Positions 1-10,695 of a DNA stretch of 64,000 nucleotides are shown one piece after another. The translations under genes and the position numbers were made by a program. Under the pieces are notes generated by a model, which made no database searches, had not been told where the DNA came from, and worked only from the letters and a program-made list of their open reading frames with translations. Each line of letters opens with the position of its first letter. Position 1 is the stretch's first letter. Origin of the DNA: Buttiauxella sp. B2 (GTDB taxonomy: Bacteria > Pseudomonadota > Gammaproteobacteria > Enterobacterales > Enterobacteriaceae); contig NZ_VEXQ01000005.1 of NCBI RefSeq assembly GCF_006376615.1, positions 186,001 to 250,000 on the forward strand, read 5' to 3'.

Positions 1-2
1 TG

Positions 3-1114
<1,112 letters not shown>

Positions 1115-1116
1115 CG

Positions 1117-1494
1117 ATGTTAAATTCGCCCCGCGTATGCATTCAGGTACAAAGCGTTTATATCGAATCACAGTCCTCCCCGGAGAACGAACGTTTCGTC
1201 TTTGCTTATACCGTCACCATCCGTAACCTGGGGCGAACACCGGTGCAATTGCTTGGCCGTTATTGGCTTATCACCAATGGTAACGGCCATGAAACTGAAG
1301 TTCAGGGTGAGGGCGTGATTGGCGTCCAGCCTCATATTGAACCGGGCAACGAATACAGCTACACAAGCGGTGCTGTTATTGAAACACCGCTTGGTACCAT
1401 GCAAGGCCATTATGAAATGGTCGACTCTCAGGGCGATGCTTTCCGTGTCGCTATTCCCGTATTCCGTCTGGCTATCCCAGCCTTCATTCACTGA
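1117..1494 (+). CDS. apaG: ApaG domain protein
   Basis: A 125-residue single-domain protein of the ApaG (DUF525) family, which has a fibronectin-III-like beta sandwich. Recognisable stretches are YTVTIRNLG near residue 30 and [10 protein letters not shown] near residue 50. Its biochemical role is not settled; in E. coli it is cotranscribed with apaH. It starts two bases after the rsmA stop, and apaH starts four bases after its own stop. Confidence 0.95.
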   Translation: MLNSPRVCIQVQSVYIESQSSPENERFVFAYTVTIRNLGRTPVQLLGRYWLITNGNGHETEVQGEGVIGVQPHIEPGNEYSYTSGAVIETPLGTMQGHYEMVDSQGDAFRVAIPVFRLAIPAFIH

Positions 1495-1498
1495 TACG

Positions 1499-2350
1499 AT
1501 GTCTACATACCTGATTGGTGACGTTCACGGTTGTTATGATGAACTGGTCGCCCTACTGCAACAGGTTGAATTTACACCTGGCAAAGATATTTTATGGCTT
1601 ACGGGCGATCTCGTCGCGCGTGGACCTGGTTCGCTTGAAGTGCTGCGCTACGTGCGTGGGCTTGGTGATAGCGTGCGTATTGTGCTCGGCAATCATGATC
1701 TGCATTTACTGGCGGTTTATGCAGGCATTAGCCGCAATAAACCGAAAGATCGCGTATCTCAATTGCTTGAAGCACCTGATGCAGACGAACTGCTGAACTG
1801 GTTACGTCGCCAGCCTCTACTTCAGGTTGATGAAAAGAAAAAGCTAGTGATGGCTCACGCAGGTATTACACCACAATGGGATTTGAGCACCGCTTTAGCC
1901 TGTGCACGTGATGTCGAAGCGGTGTTATCAAGCGACAGCTATCCTTTATTCCTCGATGCCATGTATGGCGATATGCCAAATAACTGGTCACCAGAGCTCT
2001 CAGGGCTTGCTCGCTTGCGGTTTATTACTAATTCTCTGACCCGCATGCGTTATTGCTTCCCGAACGGGCAACTGGACATGTACTGCAAAGACACACCAGA
2101 AAGCGCACCTGCACCACTGAAGCCATGGTTTGCTATTCCAGGACCGGTGACGAATGAGTACTCCGTTATTTTCGGGCACTGGGCATCACTGGAAGGTAAA
2201 GGAACGCCAGAAGGGATCTATGGGCTGGATACCGGTTGCTGCTGGGGCGGTGAGTTAACCTGCTTGCGCTGGGAAGATAAAACTTATTTTGTTCAGCCAT
2301 CAAATCGCCAGCAGGATGTTGGCGGTGGAGAAACGGCTATCGCTTCATAA
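1499..2350 (+). CDS. apaH: Diadenosine tetraphosphatase ApaH (symmetrical)
   Basis: ApaH splits Ap4A and related dinucleotides, including dinucleoside polyphosphate caps on RNA, into nucleoside diphosphates. I place the start at the ATG at 1499, four bases after the apaG stop, because [20 protein letters not shown] is the family N-terminus; the frame stays open upstream inside apaG but that part is not ApaH-like. The 283-residue product shows the phosphoesterase signatures [16 protein letters not shown] and GNHDLH. An intrinsic terminator follows at once. Confidence 0.97.
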   Translation: MSTYLIGDVHGCYDELVALLQQVEFTPGKDILWLTGDLVARGPGSLEVLRYVRGLGDSVRIVLGNHDLHLLAVYAGISRNKPKDRVSQLLEAPDADELLNWLRRQPLLQVDEKKKLVMAHAGITPQWDLSTALACARDVEAVLSSDSYPLFLDAMYGDMPNNWSPELSGLARLRFITNSLTRMRYCFPNGQLDMYCKDTPESAPAPLKPWFAIPGPVTNEYSVIFGHWASLEGKGTPEGIYGLDTGCCWGGELTCLRWEDKTYFVQPSNRQQDVGGGETAIAS

Positions 2351-2351
2351 T

Positions 2352-2382
2352 AAAAAGCCCGGTTAACAAACCGGGCTTTTTA
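2352..2382. terminator. Bidirectional terminator between apaH and folA
   Basis: An 11-bp stem, AAAAAGCCCGG with CCGGGCTTTTT around an eight-base loop, has U-runs on both strands. It lies between the convergent apaH and folA stops and can end both transcripts. Confidence 0.93.
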
Positions 2383-2383
2383 T

Positions 2384-2863
2384 TTAACGACGCTCCAGAA
2401 CTTCGAAGCAGTAACTGTGTGAGTTACTTTCGTCCGCATCATGGAATTCACTGAAAGTAGACTGCCATTCATCTGGTTCATAATCTGGGAAGTGCGTGTC
2501 CCCTTCTACTTCCGCATCAATATGCGTCAGATAAAGGCGCTGCGCCCTCGGCAGGAACTGTTCGTAAATACGTCCACCGCCAATCACCATAATCTCTTCC
2601 GCATCGCTACAGGCCTTAATAGCATCCTCAACGGATGAAACCCACTCAACACGCTCATCGGTGCCAGGTTTGCTGCTAATGACGATATTCTTGCGCCCTG
2701 GAAGCGGTCGACCGATAGATTCCCAAGTCAAACGCCCCATAACGACAGGTTTATTCAGTGTATTACGTTTAAACCAAGCCAGATCGGCAGGCAAGTCCCA
2801 GGGCATGGCGTTTTCCATGCCAATTACACGATCTACCGCTAATGCAGCAATCAGACTGATCAT
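2384..2863 (-). CDS. folA: Dihydrofolate reductase
   Basis: FolA reduces dihydrofolate to tetrahydrofolate with NADPH and is the chromosomal trimethoprim target. The 159-residue product is full length. Asp27 of the active site and the wild-type residues Pro21, Trp22 and Leu28 are present, so nothing suggests resistance. Position 45, after Arg44 in the NADPH phosphate-binding loop, is Leu ([10 protein letters not shown]) where E. coli has His; from memory, related genera also carry Leu. It is convergent with apaH and divergent from the exporter gene at 3133. Confidence 0.98.
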   Translation of the reverse strand: MISLIAALAVDRVIGMENAMPWDLPADLAWFKRNTLNKPVVMGRLTWESIGRPLPGRKNIVISSKPGTDERVEWVSSVEDAIKACSDAEEIMVIGGGRIYEQFLPRAQRLYLTHIDAEVEGDTHFPDYEPDEWQSTFSEFHDADESNSHSYCFEVLERR

Positions 2864-2898
2864 TCTATTAACCCAAGGGTGGTGAAAAAATTGCCGCC

Positions 2899-2927
2899 AC
2901 TATACGGAAAGCGCATTCTTTCGTCGA
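2899..2927 (-). promoter_or_regulatory. folA promoter
   Basis: On the minus strand a -10 TATAGT (2899-2904) lies 17 bp from a -35 TCGACG (2922-2927). The TATAGTGGCG stretch matches what I remember of the E. coli folA promoter. Confidence 0.7.
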
Positions 2928-3132
2928 CTGTCCGCATGCCTGTCCGTGAGAATTTTTTTGTTCTGCTACTGTAAACACGTAACGTATTGCTTCCTGATAC
3001 AGCAGGAACAATGAGTTAGCGTAAAAACGTCAAAAAGAGCGTAAAAAATTCTTAACCGGGCTGCCATCCACTATAAGTTTACGCAATTGCTGCGGTATAG
3101 TTCCTCTTTCTTCATCTCTGCCGGATAAAACC

Positions 3133-3747
3133 ATGCTAGAAACCACGCTTTTCGTCGCTACCCTTGCCACTTTGGGAATGCTCTCTCCGGGGCCTGATTT
3201 CTTTCTGGTAATCAAGAATGCGGCTCGTTATCCACGCGCTGCGGCGATGATGACTTCATTGGGTGTCATTGGCGGCGTTGCCACGCACATGACTTATTGT
3301 GTCGCTGGTTTAGCAGTAGTGATCACGACCACACCGTGGTTGTTTGATGTCCTCAAATATGCCGGTGCCGCATATCTGATCTGGATTGGTTTACACGCGC
3401 TATTTTCTCGCGGCGGTAGCAAGATGGATGTCAGTAATGTTGAACGCCAGCAAACCACGCTTAAAAAAGCTTTCTTACAGGGTTACTTGTGCAACCTGCT
3501 GAACCCGAAAGCGACGCTCTTTTTCCTGTCTGTTTTCACTCAGGTATTAAGCGTGAACTCCGGTACTATGGAAAAACTCTGGTATGCAGGTGTGATTCTG
3601 ATTCTGTCCGTAGTCTGGTGGCCGCTGTTGGTCGTATTGATTCAAAGCGAACCAGTTCGTCGTGGTCTGGCTAAGGCTCAAAAGATTGTCGATAAGCTAT
3701 TGGGTGGAATGCTGATTGGGCTCGGAATTAAAGTTGCGTTGAGCTGA
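3133..3747 (+). CDS. LysE/RhtB-family amino acid exporter
   Basis: A 204-residue integral membrane protein of the LysE/RhtB family, which exports amino acids such as lysine, threonine or homoserine lactone. The family signature LSPGPDFFLVIKNAARY follows the first hydrophobic segment at residues 15-31, and about six membrane segments can be drawn. The exported substrate cannot be told from sequence. It is inserted, in opposite orientation, between folA and kefC, which are neighbours in E. coli. Its last 36 codons are repeated as a fragment at 4801-4910. Confidence 0.9.
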   Translation: MLETTLFVATLATLGMLSPGPDFFLVIKNAARYPRAAAMMTSLGVIGGVATHMTYCVAGLAVVITTTPWLFDVLKYAGAAYLIWIGLHALFSRGGSKMDVSNVERQQTTLKKAFLQGYLCNLLNPKATLFFLSVFTQVLSVNSGTMEKLWYAGVILILSVVWWPLLVVLIQSEPVRRGLAKAQKIVDKLLGGMLIGLGIKVALS

Positions 3748-3859
3748 TTTTTGGGCGGGATTGACCCGCCCATTGTTATTATTCTGCTAGTATCACGGGT
3801 GGATCATCAGCCAGTTTTCCCGAATGAATCCCCTCTTCCGTTCCTTGCCAGCCATGGTA
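3639..3859. repeat. Imperfect direct repeat, copy 1 (exporter end plus kefC end)
   Basis: These 221 bases align without obvious gaps to 4801-5021 at about 90 percent identity by eye. The repeat runs from the last 36 codons of the exporter gene, through a short GGCGGG...CCCGCC hairpin, into the antisense of the kefC 3' end. Copy 1 is the one in which the exporter gene is intact. Confidence 0.85.
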
Positions 3860-3892
3860 CTGGATCATCTTCAGATGTGGAAAATGCTCCTG
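3779..3892 (-). pseudogene. kefC 3'-end remnant with an internal deletion
   Basis: Read on the minus strand, this repeats the last codons of kefC with substitutions: the tail reads VILAE instead of VKPAE. Near 3860-3873 the sequence jumps about 300 bp relative to intact kefC and resumes with TCAGATGTGGAAAATGCTCC, which matches intact kefC at about 5333-5352. It cannot encode a functional protein. Confidence 0.8.
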
Positions 3893-4043
3893 CTGTTTTT
3901 GTGCTAAAATCACGTAACAGAAATGACAATTATCGCTTATATTTTAACCGCTCGATAACCTTAAGAAAAAATTATAACTCTGTGTTTTTCATAGAGACGA
4001 CTTTAAAAAACATGATATTAAAGACATGTTGTTAATAACAGTA

Positions 4044-4071
4044 TTGACACACGCATAAAAATGAGTAGATT
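4044..4071 (+). promoter_or_regulatory. Candidate promoter in the AT-rich stretch
   Basis: A perfect -35 TTGACA (4044-4049) is followed after 16 bp by TAGATT (4066-4071), predicting transcription from about 4078. No protein gene follows in a sensible position, but an intrinsic terminator lies 500 bp downstream. Confidence 0.45.
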
Positions 4072-4124
4072 AGATTTCAACGGCAGAGAAACTTAATTTG
4101 TCGTTGATATAGAAAGTGTTCAAT

Positions 4125-4199
4125 ATGTTCTTTAATAATATTGCGATAAAGGCCACGAAGTATTTTTTGTATGGGTTAATCAATGCGGGGAAAAAGTAA
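4125..4199 (+). CDS. Possible 24-residue hydrophobic or amphipathic peptide
   Basis: A short frame encodes a lysine-tipped, mostly hydrophobic peptide that begins MFFNNIAIKATK and ends AGKK. It lies within the predicted transcript that starts near 4078. Its Shine-Dalgarno match is poor, and nothing I know is clearly homologous. Size and composition fit small membrane peptides such as type I toxins, but a chance frame in AT-rich DNA is at least as likely. Confidence 0.15.
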   Translation: MFFNNIAIKATKYFLYGLINAGKK

Positions 4200-4286
4200 C
4201 CGTCTCGCTTGATGATGCTTTAAGGCCACGTAGTCAGTAACGACAATCGCAAGGTGTGGACCAATGCGCGATGATGTAAGGCCATG
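4148..4286 (+). repeat. Three copies of AAGGCCAYG
   Basis: The motif occurs at about 4149-4157, 4222-4230 and 4278-4286, the GGCC cores being 73 and 56 bases apart. The second and third copies are preceded by GATGATG. All three lie inside the predicted transcript. Confidence 0.6.
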
Positions 4287-4581
4287 ATTTAATCTATATT
4301 GTTGCGAGTAAATTGAGTTAGTATTAGGCAGTAAATAGCGCAACAGCAGTCAGGCAACGCATCAAAAGTTTATATCGCGCCGGAAGATGTACTTGTTTAA
4401 CCCGCTATGTTTTCAGGCAACCTGAATACCTGCGGAGTGTTCAACCGATAACTAATGGGAGGAGTTTTCATTTTTCAGTACCCAATATTATCAGTGATAA
4501 ACGCGTACATTTAAGGTTGTACAAATAGCAGTACGAACCATTTAAGTGTATTAATGTTAAATTTTAGTTTAGTTGTAACGT

Positions 4582-4613
4582 AAAAGCCCTGGCATCTACC
4601 GTCAGGGCTTTTT
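4582..4613 (+). terminator. Intrinsic terminator closing the AT-rich stretch
   Basis: The stem AAAAGCCCTG/CAGGGCTTTT (10 bp, 11-base loop) is followed by more T residues. No recognised gene ends just before it, which is why it draws attention. Confidence 0.85.
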
Positions 4614-4675
4614 TATTTATGCAGCAAACACATTGATAATAAAGACTCTATTGTTTGCCGTGTCGCAATCGAGGT

Positions 4676-4800
4676 TCATACCTCCAGAATGATGACCTGA
4701 ACCCGGTCTCCCCCTTCTCTATAGACCAAACGATACCCATCTCCCGCAGGAGAGGTGATATGCAAAACCGAGGTTGTTTGGTGGCTCTTGTTAATTGTGG
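4676..4800 (-). pseudogene. Possible toxin-like gene fragment
   Basis: Read on the minus strand, this gives a C-terminal-like segment ending GDGYRLVYREGGDRVQVIIL plus EV. The GYRLVY pattern followed by a beta strand faintly recalls RelE/ParE toxin C-termini. The frame continues upstream only into the antisense of the exporter fragment, so no intact gene exists. This is a weak resemblance, not an identification. Confidence 0.2.
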
Positions 4801-4910
4801 TGATTCGACGTGAACCGGTTCGTCGTGGTCTGGCTAAGGCACAAAAGATTGTCGATAAGCTATTGGGTGGAATGCTGATTGGGCTCGGAATTAAAGTTGC
4901 GTTGAACTGA
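4801..4910 (+). pseudogene. 3' fragment of the LysE-family exporter gene
   Basis: Encodes the last 36 residues of a protein nearly identical to the exporter at 3133-3747 (EPVRRGLAKAQKIVDKLLGG and onward) with small changes such as a final Asn for Ser. The rest of the gene is missing. It adjoins the intact kefC end exactly as the intact exporter adjoins the kefC remnant. Confidence 0.85.
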
Positions 4911-4941
4911 TTTTTGGGCGGGGTTGACCCGCCCATTGTTA

Positions 4942-6801
4942 TTATTCTGCTGGTTTCACGGGTGGCTCATCAGCCAGTTTTCCCGAATGAATCCCCTCTT
5001 CCGTTCCCTGCCAGCCATGACGCTGGATCACGTTGAGATGCGCACGGTCTTCGTTGATCACCTCAGTCAGCCTCGCGCTGGTGCGTTTAAGCACATCTGC
5101 CCGTGATGTCCAGTCTGGCGCTGGCACCATTTCTTCCACCATCTGCGTATTGAAGCGGCGGAAATGATCGGCCCGTTCACGCGCTTCGTAGCTTCCCACA
5201 CCTAAACCTTCCAGCGCCCTGCGCCCAACTTTCAACGCACCTTCAAAGGTTTCACGTTCTGGTTGTTCAACACCGGCAAGTCGCAGCCGAATGAAGTGGT
5301 CAAGATCACGTGCACGTGCAATCACTGTCAGATGTGGAAAATGCTCCTGTACCAGTTCTGCTAACTGCATATTGGCATCAGGGTCATCGATGGCATTGAT
5401 CAACACCTCGGCTTTTGCCGCTCCGGCAGATTCCAGCAAATCCACGCGAGTTGCATCGCCATAAAAGACTTTAGTTCCAAACTTACGCAGCGTTTCAATG
5501 TGGTCAGGATCATGGTCGAGAACCACCATCTTCACACCGCTGGTTAGCAGCAAACGCCCGGCAATTTGTCCAAAACGCCCGAAACCTGCAATTATCACTC
5601 GCGGCTGTTCTTCGTCGATTTCATCCGCTTCGCGTGCCTGCTCTTTACCTGATTTTTCCAGACGATTTAGCATCACCAGCAACAGTGGCGTTGCCGCCAT
5701 TGATAATGCAACGGCAAGGGTGAGCGATTTTGCCCAACTGTCGTCCAACACCTGTGCCATTTTCGCTGTTCCAAAAATAACAAAGGCAAACTCACTACCC
5801 TGCCCCAGTAGGACGGCAAACCAGCGCCGTTGTTTACGTGGCACATTAAGCGGTTTTGCTACGATCCATAACGTGATGATTTTAATCGCCAGGAAGCCGA
5901 ACAGCAGCGCGATAATTCGCAGCGGATTTTGTTGTAGTGTTCCAAAATCTATCGACATCCCAACGCCAATGAAAAACAACCCTAACAGCAAGCCTTTGAA
6001 AGGTTCGATATCACTTTCCAGTGCATGACGATATTCCGAGCTTGCCAGTAGAACGCCTGCGAGAAACGCACCCATGGCCATTGAAAGCCCAGCTTCTTCC
6101 AGCAATAAACCAAAACCAAACACCATAAATAATGCCATGGCACTGAAGACTTCACGCAGGCCAGAGCGTGCAACAAATCGCAACAGCGGGCGCGTTACAT
6201 AACGGCCTAAGAGTATGACTATCGCTAATGCACCCACCACTTTCAGCGCCGAAATAGAGAATGTGGCAAAGGTAGTCGTTGCGCCACTGCTGGCCAGTAA
6301 TGGAATCATCGCCACCAGCGGGATAGCGGCAATGTCCTGGAATAGCAGTACGGCGAAGGCGCTACGCCCCATTTGCGAAACAGTCAGGTTGCGTTCGTTC
6401 ATGGCTTGCATGGCTATGGCGGTTGAAGAAAGCGCCAACGTCAGGCCAATTAGCACGGCTACTTGCCAACGCAAACCGAGGAACATACAGAACAAACCTA
6501 GCAACAAACCACACGCCACCATTTGTAGCATGCCGCCGCCAAAGACTGACGCACGCAGCGTCCACAAACGTTGCGGATCAAGCTCCAGACCGATGACGAA
6601 CAACATCAACACCACGCCAATTTCCGCAAAGTGCAGAATAGTTTCGGCATCGGTAACCAACCGTAATCCCCATGGGCCAATAATGCATCCTGCTATCAAG
6701 TATCCAAGCACCGAGCCTAGCCCAAGGCGAACCGCAATCGGCACAATTATCGCGGCTGAGCCGAGGTAGATCAGCGCCTGGATCATGCTGTGGCTATCCA
6801 C
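4942..6801 (-). CDS. kefC: Glutathione-gated potassium efflux antiporter KefC
   Basis: KefC exports potassium in exchange for protons and is opened by glutathione-electrophile adducts. The start is GTG at 6801, seven bases after GGAGG and overlapping kefF by eight bases; from there the 619-residue protein begins [16 protein letters not shown] like E. coli KefC (620). Residues 1-380 form the CPA2 membrane domain, including the regulatory [12 protein letters not shown] loop. A Rossmann RCK domain follows ([18 protein letters not shown]), then a C-terminal tail. Part of its 3' end is duplicated upstream as a remnant. Confidence 0.97.
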   Translation of the reverse strand: MDSHSMIQALIYLGSAAIIVPIAVRLGLGSVLGYLIAGCIIGPWGLRLVTDAETILHFAEIGVVLMLFVIGLELDPQRLWTLRASVFGGGMLQMVACGLLLGLFCMFLGLRWQVAVLIGLTLALSSTAIAMQAMNERNLTVSQMGRSAFAVLLFQDIAAIPLVAMIPLLASSGATTTFATFSISALKVVGALAIVILLGRYVTRPLLRFVARSGLREVFSAMALFMVFGFGLLLEEAGLSMAMGAFLAGVLLASSEYRHALESDIEPFKGLLLGLFFIGVGMSIDFGTLQQNPLRIIALLFGFLAIKIITLWIVAKPLNVPRKQRRWFAVLLGQGSEFAFVIFGTAKMAQVLDDSWAKSLTLAVALSMAATPLLLVMLNRLEKSGKEQAREADEIDEEQPRVIIAGFGRFGQIAGRLLLTSGVKMVVLDHDPDHIETLRKFGTKVFYGDATRVDLLESAGAAKAEVLINAIDDPDANMQLAELVQEHFPHLTVIARARDLDHFIRLRLAGVEQPERETFEGALKVGRRALEGLGVGSYEARERADHFRRFNTQMVEEMVPAPDWTSRADVLKRTSARLTEVINEDRAHLNVIQRHGWQGTEEGIHSGKLADEPPVKPAE

Positions 6802-7324
6802 GATTTGCCTCCTGCCAGTCGAGTAACCGCTGTTTGTACATTTCGGCTTGTACCTCGAGGGTGTTTTCGTCACAGACAAAAGTGAAATGGATGGTGAAGT
6901 GCGGCAACCAGTTCATACCGCAATACAATGCGGTAGCCTGCAGAGGCTGCCCGAGAACATCGAAACCAGGATGATTACCCAGCACGAAGTGGTTATCACC
7001 GCCTCCGGTCGTGACAGCCCACATCACGTTCTTACCGCACAGTGCCGTTCCGCCATGGCCATACGCCCAACCATGAGAAAGCACTTTATCGATCCACAGT
7101 TTCATCAGCGGAGGCATGCTGTACCACTGCATAGGATGCTGCCAGATAACCAAATCAGCGCGGCTTAATGCTTCCTGTTCGGCAACAATATCAATGCTGA
7201 AATCGGGGTATAACTCATAGAGCGAACGCACTTCCACGTCAGGCAAAAGCGAGGCCTGTTCGATCATTTTTCGGTTTGCATGAGAGTGTTGCGGGTAAGG
7301 ATGTGCATAGATAATCAAAATCAT
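6794..7324 (-). CDS. kefF: KefC ancillary quinone oxidoreductase KefF
   Basis: KefF is a flavodoxin-like FMN oxidoreductase that binds KefC and is needed for its full activity; it also reduces quinones. The 176-residue protein begins [20 protein letters not shown], the phosphate-binding N-terminus of the DT-diaphorase family, and carries [20 protein letters not shown] near the flavin site. Its stop lies eight bases inside kefC, which implies coupled translation. Confidence 0.96.
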   Translation of the reverse strand: MILIIYAHPYPQHSHANRKMIEQASLLPDVEVRSLYELYPDFSIDIVAEQEALSRADLVIWQHPMQWYSMPPLMKLWIDKVLSHGWAYGHGGTALCGKNVMWAVTTGGGDNHFVLGNHPGFDVLGQPLQATALYCGMNWLPHFTIHFTFVCDENTLEVQAEMYKQRLLDWQEANRG

Positions 7325-7403
7325 AGTATTGCTTGTCCATATGCTTAGTCATCACAGTGTAGACGCTTAACAATAATCAGCCTACACGCGTGATTTACAT
7401 CAC

Positions 7404-7431
7404 AAAAAAAAGGCCCACCGAAGTGAGCCTT
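7404..7431 (-). terminator. carAB terminator
   Basis: On the minus strand, just after the carB stop, AAGGCTCAC-TTCG-GTGGGCCTT forms a nine-pair stem (one G-U) with a UUCG tetraloop, followed by a run of T. Confidence 0.93.
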
Positions 7432-7452
7432 ATTAAACTGAGCAACCAAAAA

Positions 7453-10400
7453 TTATTTGGTTATCTGCGCGTGCATTTCCTGAACTGAAATCACTTTTTC
7501 AGTTGCATCAGCATTTAACGCCATCGCTGTCGCAAAACCACCGTTCAATGTGGTGTCGTAGTGCACTTTGTATTGCAGTGCGCTGCGGCGGATGAGTTTG
7601 GAATCCTCAATCGCCTGACGGCCAGCGGTAGTGTTGATGATATAGGTGTATTCGCCATTCTTGATACGGTCCTGAATGTGCGGACGACCTTCATGCACCT
7701 TGTTCACCAGACGTGGGTTAATGCCTGCTTCACCCAGCACAACAGCCGTACCGTGGGTTGCATCCAGTTCAAAGCCCTGCTTCAGCAGCTTGGCCGCAAG
7801 GTCCACGACGCGTTTTTTGTCGCCTTCACGCACTGACAGCAGCGCACGGCCTGGTTTACGCATGGTGGACTGGCTACCCAGCATCGCTTTCGAGAACGCT
7901 TCCGCAAAGGTGCGGCCCACGCCCATCACTTCACCGGTAGAGCGCATTTCAGGCCCTAACAGTGGGTCAACGCCTGGGAATTTGTTGAACGGCAGAACCA
8001 CTTCTTTTACAGAGTAGTAAGGCGGGATGATTTCTTTCGTCATACCCTGCTCAACCAGCGTTTGCCCAACCATCACACGCGCGGCAACTTTCGCAAGCTG
8101 CATGCCCGTTGCTTTAGAAACAAATGGTACGGTACGCGCAGCACGAGGGTTCACTTCAATCAGGTAGACTTCGTTATCTTTCACCGCAAACTGCACGTTC
8201 ATCAAACCGCGAACTTGCAGTTCGAAAGCCAGTTTTTGCACCTGTTGGCGCATCACATCCTGAATTTCCTGGCTCAATGTGTAAGCTGGCAGAGAACATG
8301 CGGAGTCACCGGAGTGAACGCCAGCCTGTTCAATGTGCTCCATGATGCCACCAATCAGCACGGTTTCACCATCGCAGATCGCGTCAACATCCACTTCTAC
8401 CGCGTCGTCGAGGAAACGGTCCAGCAGTACTGGCGCGTCGTTCGAAACACTAACTGCAGTCTGGAAGTAACGACGTAAATCCACTTCGTCATAGACGATT
8501 TCCATCGCGCGGCCACCCAGTACATAGGATGGACGAACAACCAGCGGATAACCGATGTGCGCCGCTTTTTCTACGGCCATTTCGATAGTCGTAACAGTGG
8601 CGTTCGCAGGCTGTTTCAGCTTCAGGCGGTCAACTGCGTGCTGGAAACGCTCACGGTCTTCTGCACGGTCGATTGCGTCAGGGCTGGTGCCGATAATCGG
8701 TACGCCCGCGGCTTCCAGTTCACGAGCCAGCTTCAGTGGCGTCTGGCCGCCATACTGCACGATAACGCCTTTTGGTTTCTCAACACGGACGATTTCCAGC
8801 ACATCTTCGAAGGTTACAGGCTCGAAGTACAGGCGGTCAGAAGTGTCGTAGTCGGTAGAAACGGTTTCCGGATTGCAGTTAACCATGATGGTTTCATAGC
8901 CATCTTCGCGCAGCGCCAGCGACGCGTGTACACAGCAGTAGTCAAATTCAATGCCCTGGCCGATACGGTTCGGCCCACCGCCCAATACCATGATTTTGTC
9001 ACGGTCGTTGTTAGGGTTAGATTCGCACTCGTCTTCATACGTAGAGTACATGTACGCGGTATCAGTAGAGAATTCCGCAGCACAAGTATCAACACGCTTA
9101 TAAACCGGATGCAGTTTGTATTGTTCGCGCAGTTTACGGATTTCTGATTCGCGAACGCCAGCCAGTTTAGCCAGGCGCGCATCAGCAAAGCCTTTACGCT
9201 TGAGCATACGCAGGAAGTCGTAGTCCAGACCGGTAATACCAATCTCTTCAACTTTTTCTTCCAGGCGAACCAGCTCTTCAATCTGTACCAGGAACCAGCG
9301 GTCGATGTTGGTCAGGTTGAATACGCCATCGACGGACAGGCCTGCACGGAATGCATCAGCAACGTACCAGATACGCTCTGCGCCAGCATCTTTCAGCTCA
9401 CGGCGGATTTTGGTCAGCGCTTCCGGGTCATCCAGATTCACTTTCGGGTCAAAACCTGTCGCACCCACTTCCAGGCCACGCAATGCTTTTTGCAGTGATT
9501 CCTGCTGCGTGCGGCCAATCGCCATCACTTCACCCACAGATTTCATCTGTGTAGTCAGACGGTCATTCGCACCAACGAATTTCTCGAAGTTAAAACGTGG
9601 GATTTTGGTCACAACGTAGTCGATGGACGGCTCGAACGACGCAGGCGTTTTACCGCCGGTGATATCGTTCATCAGTTCATCAAGGGTGTAACCCACAGCC
9701 AGTTTGGCTGCTACTTTAGCAATCGGGAAGCCAGTTGCTTTTGATGCCAGTGCAGAAGAGCGCGACACACGCGGGTTCATCTCGATAACAATCAGACGAC
9801 CAGTTTTCGGGTTAACCGAGAACTGCACGTTAGAACCACCAGTTTCCACGCCGATTTCACGCAGTACCGCCATCGAGGCGTTACGCATGATTTGATATTC
9901 TTTGTCGGTCAGCGTTTGGGCAGGAGCCACGGTGATGGAGTCACCAGTGTGGATGCCCATCGGGTCAAGGTTTTCGATGGAGCAAACGATGATGCAGTTG
10001 TCGTTTTTATCACGCACAACTTCCATCTCATACTCTTTCCAGCCAATCAGGGATTCGTCAATCAGCAGCTCTTTGGTTGGCGAAAGATCCAAGCCTCGTT
10101 CACAGATTTCTTCGAATTCTTCACGGTTATAAGCGATACCGCCACCGCTGCCGCCCATGGTAAATGAAGGGCGGATGATGCACGGATAACCCACGTCAGC
10201 CGCAACAGCCAGCGCTTCTTCCATGGTGTGTGCAATGCCAGAACGCGCAGTATCAAGACCGATTTTTTTCATCGCCACGTCGAAACGACGGCGATCTTCA
10301 GCTTTATCAATCGCATCGGCGGTAGCACCAATCATGGTGACGCCAAACTCGGCGAGTACGCCCTCACGTTCCAGTTCCAGCGCACAGTTCAGTGCAGTCT

Positions 10401-10677
10401 GGCCGCCCATGGTTGGCAGCACAGCGTCCGGACGCTCTTTCTCAATAATTTTGCGAACCACTTCCCAGTGAATCGGCTCGATGTAAGTGGCATCGGCCAT
10501 TTCCGGGTCGGTCATAATTGTCGCTGGGTTGGAGTTCACCAGAATGACACGGTAGCCCTCTTCACGCAGCGCTTTACACGCCTGAGCACCGGAGTAGTCG
10601 AACTCACACGCCTGGCCGATAACAATCGGGCCTGCGCCGAGGATCAGGATGCTTTTTATATCTGTACGTTTTGGCAT
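7453..10677 (-). CDS. carB: Carbamoyl-phosphate synthase, large subunit
   Basis: CarB makes carbamoyl phosphate from ammonia, bicarbonate and two ATP for both arginine and pyrimidine synthesis. The 1074-residue product (1073 in E. coli) has the two homologous ATP-grasp halves, each opening with a nucleotide-binding segment ([41 protein letters not shown]), and a C-terminal allosteric domain that binds UMP, IMP and ornithine. It lies 18 bp after carA and ends at a strong terminator. Confidence 0.98.
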   Translation of the reverse strand: MPKRTDIKSILILGAGPIVIGQACEFDYSGAQACKALREEGYRVILVNSNPATIMTDPEMADATYIEPIHWEVVRKIIEKERPDAVLPTMGGQTALNCALELEREGVLAEFGVTMIGATADAIDKAEDRRRFDVAMKKIGLDTARSGIAHTMEEALAVAADVGYPCIIRPSFTMGGSGGGIAYNREEFEEICERGLDLSPTKELLIDESLIGWKEYEMEVVRDKNDNCIIVCSIENLDPMGIHTGDSITVAPAQTLTDKEYQIMRNASMAVLREIGVETGGSNVQFSVNPKTGRLIVIEMNPRVSRSSALASKATGFPIAKVAAKLAVGYTLDELMNDITGGKTPASFEPSIDYVVTKIPRFNFEKFVGANDRLTTQMKSVGEVMAIGRTQQESLQKALRGLEVGATGFDPKVNLDDPEALTKIRRELKDAGAERIWYVADAFRAGLSVDGVFNLTNIDRWFLVQIEELVRLEEKVEEIGITGLDYDFLRMLKRKGFADARLAKLAGVRESEIRKLREQYKLHPVYKRVDTCAAEFSTDTAYMYSTYEDECESNPNNDRDKIMVLGGGPNRIGQGIEFDYCCVHASLALREDGYETIMVNCNPETVSTDYDTSDRLYFEPVTFEDVLEIVRVEKPKGVIVQYGGQTPLKLARELEAAGVPIIGTSPDAIDRAEDRERFQHAVDRLKLKQPANATVTTIEMAVEKAAHIGYPLVVRPSYVLGGRAMEIVYDEVDLRRYFQTAVSVSNDAPVLLDRFLDDAVEVDVDAICDGETVLIGGIMEHIEQAGVHSGDSACSLPAYTLSQEIQDVMRQQVQKLAFELQVRGLMNVQFAVKDNEVYLIEVNPRAARTVPFVSKATGMQLAKVAARVMVGQTLVEQGMTKEIIPPYYSVKEVVLPFNKFPGVDPLLGPEMRSTGEVMGVGRTFAEAFSKAMLGSQSTMRKPGRALLSVREGDKKRVVDLAAKLLKQGFELDATHGTAVVLGEAGINPRLVNKVHEGRPHIQDRIKNGEYTYIINTTAGRQAIEDSKLIRRSALQYKVHYDTTLNGGFATAMALNADATEKVISVQEMHAQITK

Positions 10678-10695
10678 TTTCTTAGCTCCTGATAC

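Larger units (their letters stand above)
3893..4675. other. AT-rich gene-poor stretch between the two repeat copies
   Basis: About 780 bp without a convincing gene and clearly richer in A+T than its neighbours. It holds a good sigma-70 type promoter (4044-4071), three AAGGCCAYG motifs (4148-4286), several small palindromes such as TTCAGGCAACCTGAA, and a strong intrinsic terminator (4582-4613). It could be a noncoding RNA gene, or the control region and tail of a lost gene. Confidence 0.6.

Noticed and set aside
3639-4910. Insertion-sequence origin for the exporter-kefC scar
   Set aside because: No transposase remnant or terminal inverted repeats were seen, and a direct repeat of more than 200 bp is far too long for a target duplication.
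4676-4936. An 86-residue minus-strand gene with a RelE-like C-terminus
   Set aside because: Its first two thirds are the antisense of the exporter fragment and the kefC-side hairpin, so only the last 40 residues could ever have been coding. It is kept only as a low-confidence fragment.
7561-10692. Many long plus-strand frames antisense to carB
   Set aside because: They lack ribosome sites and family features and are exact shadows of the highly biased carB codons.
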